DNA of 7,477 nucleotides from Methanomassiliicoccales archaeon (GTDB lineage: Archaea > Thermoplasmatota > Thermoplasmata > Methanomassiliicoccales > UBA472), in the NCBI GenBank assembly GCA_013329565.1, contig DUJZ01000145.1, forward strand, positions 1-7,477, given 5' to 3'. Shown one piece after another: positions 6,066-7,477 of this stretch (the stretch's first letter is position 1; each line of letters begins with the position of its first letter). The translations under genes and the position numbers were made by a program. The notes beneath the pieces were generated by a model. It was given only the letters and a program-made list of their open reading frames with translations, did no database searches and had not been told where the DNA came from.

Positions 6066-7136
6066 TTGCGGATCGTCGAGGTAAACGCCTTCCACTACCC
6101 TTTCATCGGCGGCATAGAGAACCGCCTGCACCACATCTGCCGGAGACTGGGCAAGGAGCACGAGGTCTTCGTGCTCACCAGCCGACTTCCGGGAACGGAG
6201 GAGCGGGAGGAGATGGACAACTACACCGTCATCCGCCTGCCTTCCAGGTACTTCAACATCTACAATCCTCCCTACGTCCGAATATCAAAGGTCCGGGAGG
6301 CCCTGCAGGAGCTGAGACCGGACGTGGTGGACCTGCACTACCGCTGGGCCGGTTCGCTGGTAAAAGGCGTTCTCGGCTACGAAGGTCCGAAGGTCTACAC
6401 CTGCCACAACACCCTGGGGGAGGGCGTCGGATTAACGCATTACGCCAGCGAGCTGAACGACCGATTGTTCCTCAGGCACCTGCACAATTTCGACCGGGTG
6501 GTTTGCGTCTCCGACTACATGAAGGGCGACCTGGCCGCCCGCGGGTTCTCCGAGGACCGTTTACTGACCATCTACAACGGGGTCGACATTCCTGACGCGA
6601 TCTGCCAGGACGGCGATTACATCCTGTCCCTGGGAAGGCTGGTCAGGCTGAAGGGGTTGGATTCCTTGATAAGGGCGATGCAGCACACCAAGTGCCATCT
6701 GCGCATCTGCGGCGAAGGTCCCGAACGGAGGAACCTGGAGAGGCTGACACAGCACCTTGGGCTTACCGACCGCATCGATTTCATGGGCTGGATCAGCGAG
6801 GAGGAGAAGCAACGCATGCTGTGCGAGTGCCGCATGTTCGTCATCCCCTCCGTTCATGAGGCGTACGGCATGGTTGCGGCCGAAGCTATGTCCTACGGGA
6901 AGCCGGTCATAGCCTCGAACACTGGCGGTCTGCCCGAGGTGGTCGGGAACGCCGGGATCCTCATCCCTCCGCAGGACGAGAAGGCCCTGGCGGAAGCGAT
7001 CAACGCCCTGGACCGCGACGAGGAGAGACGCATGCAGCTTGGCAACGCGGCCAAAGAGCGCATGAAGGCCTTCAGCTGGGACGAGATGGCCAAGCGCACC
7101 GGCGATCTGTACGCCGAACTGGTGGACGTCAGGTGA
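6066..7136 (+). CDS. GT4-family glycosyltransferase
   Basis: A 356-residue GT-B fold enzyme, probably a retaining sugar transferase working on a lipid-linked or cell-surface glycan. The N-terminal lobe shows MRIVEVNAFHYPFIGGIENR with the glycine loop GGIE at 15-18, then VVDLHYRW at 87-94. The hinge and donor lobe carry IYNGVDIP at 169-176, LGRLVRLKG at 189-197 (Arg191 and Lys196), GEGPERRNL at 216-224 and the EX7E motif from Glu265 to Glu273, followed by SNTGGLPEVV at 284-293. TTG6066 is preferred: the frame opens only after the thrS stop, the resulting N-terminus matches GT4 enzymes, and GAGGT is well placed. It differs clearly from the GT4 at 1353-2531, so the two are not a recent duplicate. 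It lies directly after thrS, likely in one operon, and its last 8 bases overlap the 3' end of the convergent decarboxylase gene. Donor and acceptor are unknown. Confidence 0.93.
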   Translation: MRIVEVNAFHYPFIGGIENRLHHICRRLGKEHEVFVLTSRLPGTEEREEMDNYTVIRLPSRYFNIYNPPYVRISKVREALQELRPDVVDLHYRWAGSLVKGVLGYEGPKVYTCHNTLGEGVGLTHYASELNDRLFLRHLHNFDRVVCVSDYMKGDLAARGFSEDRLLTIYNGVDIPDAICQDGDYILSLGRLVRLKGLDSLIRAMQHTKCHLRICGEGPERRNLERLTQHLGLTDRIDFMGWISEEEKQRMLCECRMFVIPSVHEAYGMVAAEAMSYGKPVIASNTGGLPEVVGNAGILIPPQDEKALAEAINALDRDEERRMQLGNAAKERMKAFSWDEMAKRTGDLYAELVDVR

Positions 7137-7477
7137 TGACGCTGTCCGCGACCAGGACAGAGCAGGTTCTTATTGGATCCATATAGACCCTGACGTCGCT
7201 GAACTCCACGTCCAGCACGTGTCCTCCGTACGACAGGTCCTGGCTCAGGAAGTGCATGTGGAATCCCGGAACGTTGATCTCCCCGAGCCCCTCTGAGATA
7301 TAGTAGCCGATCATCGTTCCGTGCACGCTCTCCAGGCGCATAGTGGTCTGGTTGGCCACGACGTCCACCAGGGGCGGGTAAGGTTCCTGCTGCCCAGGCA
7401 CGCTCCGGATGGTGATGGAATCGAAATCCGCCTCGATCATGATGGCATATGCTATCGTGTCCTGAAGGATATCGTCC
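7129..7477 (-). CDS. budA: Alpha-acetolactate decarboxylase, C-terminal part (5' end outside window)
   Basis: Cytoplasmic zinc enzyme converting (S)-2-acetolactate to (R)-acetoin. The frame is open to the window edge, reading TIAYAIMIEADF before the recognisable RSVPGQQEPYPPLVDVV block, so about 115 C-terminal residues are visible and the Met at 7440 is internal. Family marks are the RSVP-x-Q arginine motif, GTMIGYYISEGLGEINVPGF, the zinc-ligand pair in FHMHF and the third histidine in GGHVLD. The protein stops soon after (DSVIT, then TGA at 7131-7129). Klebsiella BudA continues roughly 25 residues further to a conserved C-terminal glutamate, so this one seems short; see findings. It is convergent with, and overlaps, the glycosyltransferase gene by 8 bases. 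Its promoter and first half cannot be seen. The family call is firm; activity is less certain because of the missing tail. Confidence 0.92.
   Translation of the reverse strand, partial: DDILQDTIAYAIMIEADFDSITIRSVPGQQEPYPPLVDVVANQTTMRLESVHGTMIGYYISEGLGEINVPGFHMHFLSQDLSYGGHVLDVEFSDVRVYMDPIRTCSVLVADSVIT

Noticed and set aside
5133..6161. 342-residue open frame antisense to thrS
   Set aside because: It lies entirely opposite conserved thrS and glycosyltransferase codons, with His/Val/Leu-heavy composition typical of antisense frames in GC-rich genes; no family resemblance.
1..7477. CRISPR arrays, insertion sequences, tRNA or rRNA genes, attachment sites
   Set aside because: Reading by eye found no regularly spaced repeats, transposase motifs, terminal inverted repeats or tRNA-like cloverleaf signatures; nearly all sequence is occupied by recognised genes.

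Overview
The window looks archaeal, most likely from the Thermoplasmata and plausibly from Methanomassiliicoccales or a relative. The evidence is a one-piece ThiD–ThiN thiamine enzyme, a threonyl-tRNA synthetase with the archaeal N-terminal proofreading domain, TATA-like boxes about 25 bases before expected transcript starts, GTG and TTG starts, and GC-rich DNA that still uses ATA for isoleucine freely. The order-level placement is inference; nothing here is a taxonomic marker. Coding density is very high, and the longest stretch without a gene is about 146 bases (4075-4220).

Layout. On the + strand, thiDN (32-1342) is followed after 10 bases by a GT4 glycosyltransferase (1353-2531), and after 15 more by a polytopic VTT/DedA-like membrane protein (2547-3158). 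A membrane-anchored FKBP-type prolyl isomerase lies tail-to-tail with it on the - strand (3187-4074). A divergent promoter region (4075-4220) separates that gene from thrS (4221-6056). After 9 bases thrS is followed by a second GT4 glycosyltransferase (6066-7136). That gene overlaps by 8 bases, tail-to-tail, the end of an acetolactate decarboxylase on the - strand (7129 to beyond the window edge).

How the genes fit together. Two are housekeeping genes: thiDN for the pyrimidine half and coupling step of thiamine synthesis, and thrS for Thr-tRNA. The two glycosyltransferases, the VTT-like protein (some members of that superfamily move polyprenyl-phosphate or other lipids across membranes) and an extracytoplasmic foldase could all serve the cell envelope, but this rests on proximity. 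The acetolactate decarboxylase points to acetoin formation.

Points worth a second look. A lone in-frame amber codon separates the first glycosyltransferase from the membrane protein, which matters if this organism decodes UAG as pyrrolysine. A T7-AAA element just before that amber could be a TATA box or a terminator. The prolyl isomerase has a very large flap insert with an internal GWDV repeat. The acetolactate decarboxylase seems to lack the usual C-terminal segment with its conserved glutamate. I saw no mobile element, CRISPR array, tRNA or rRNA, and no clear case for a wholly new system.
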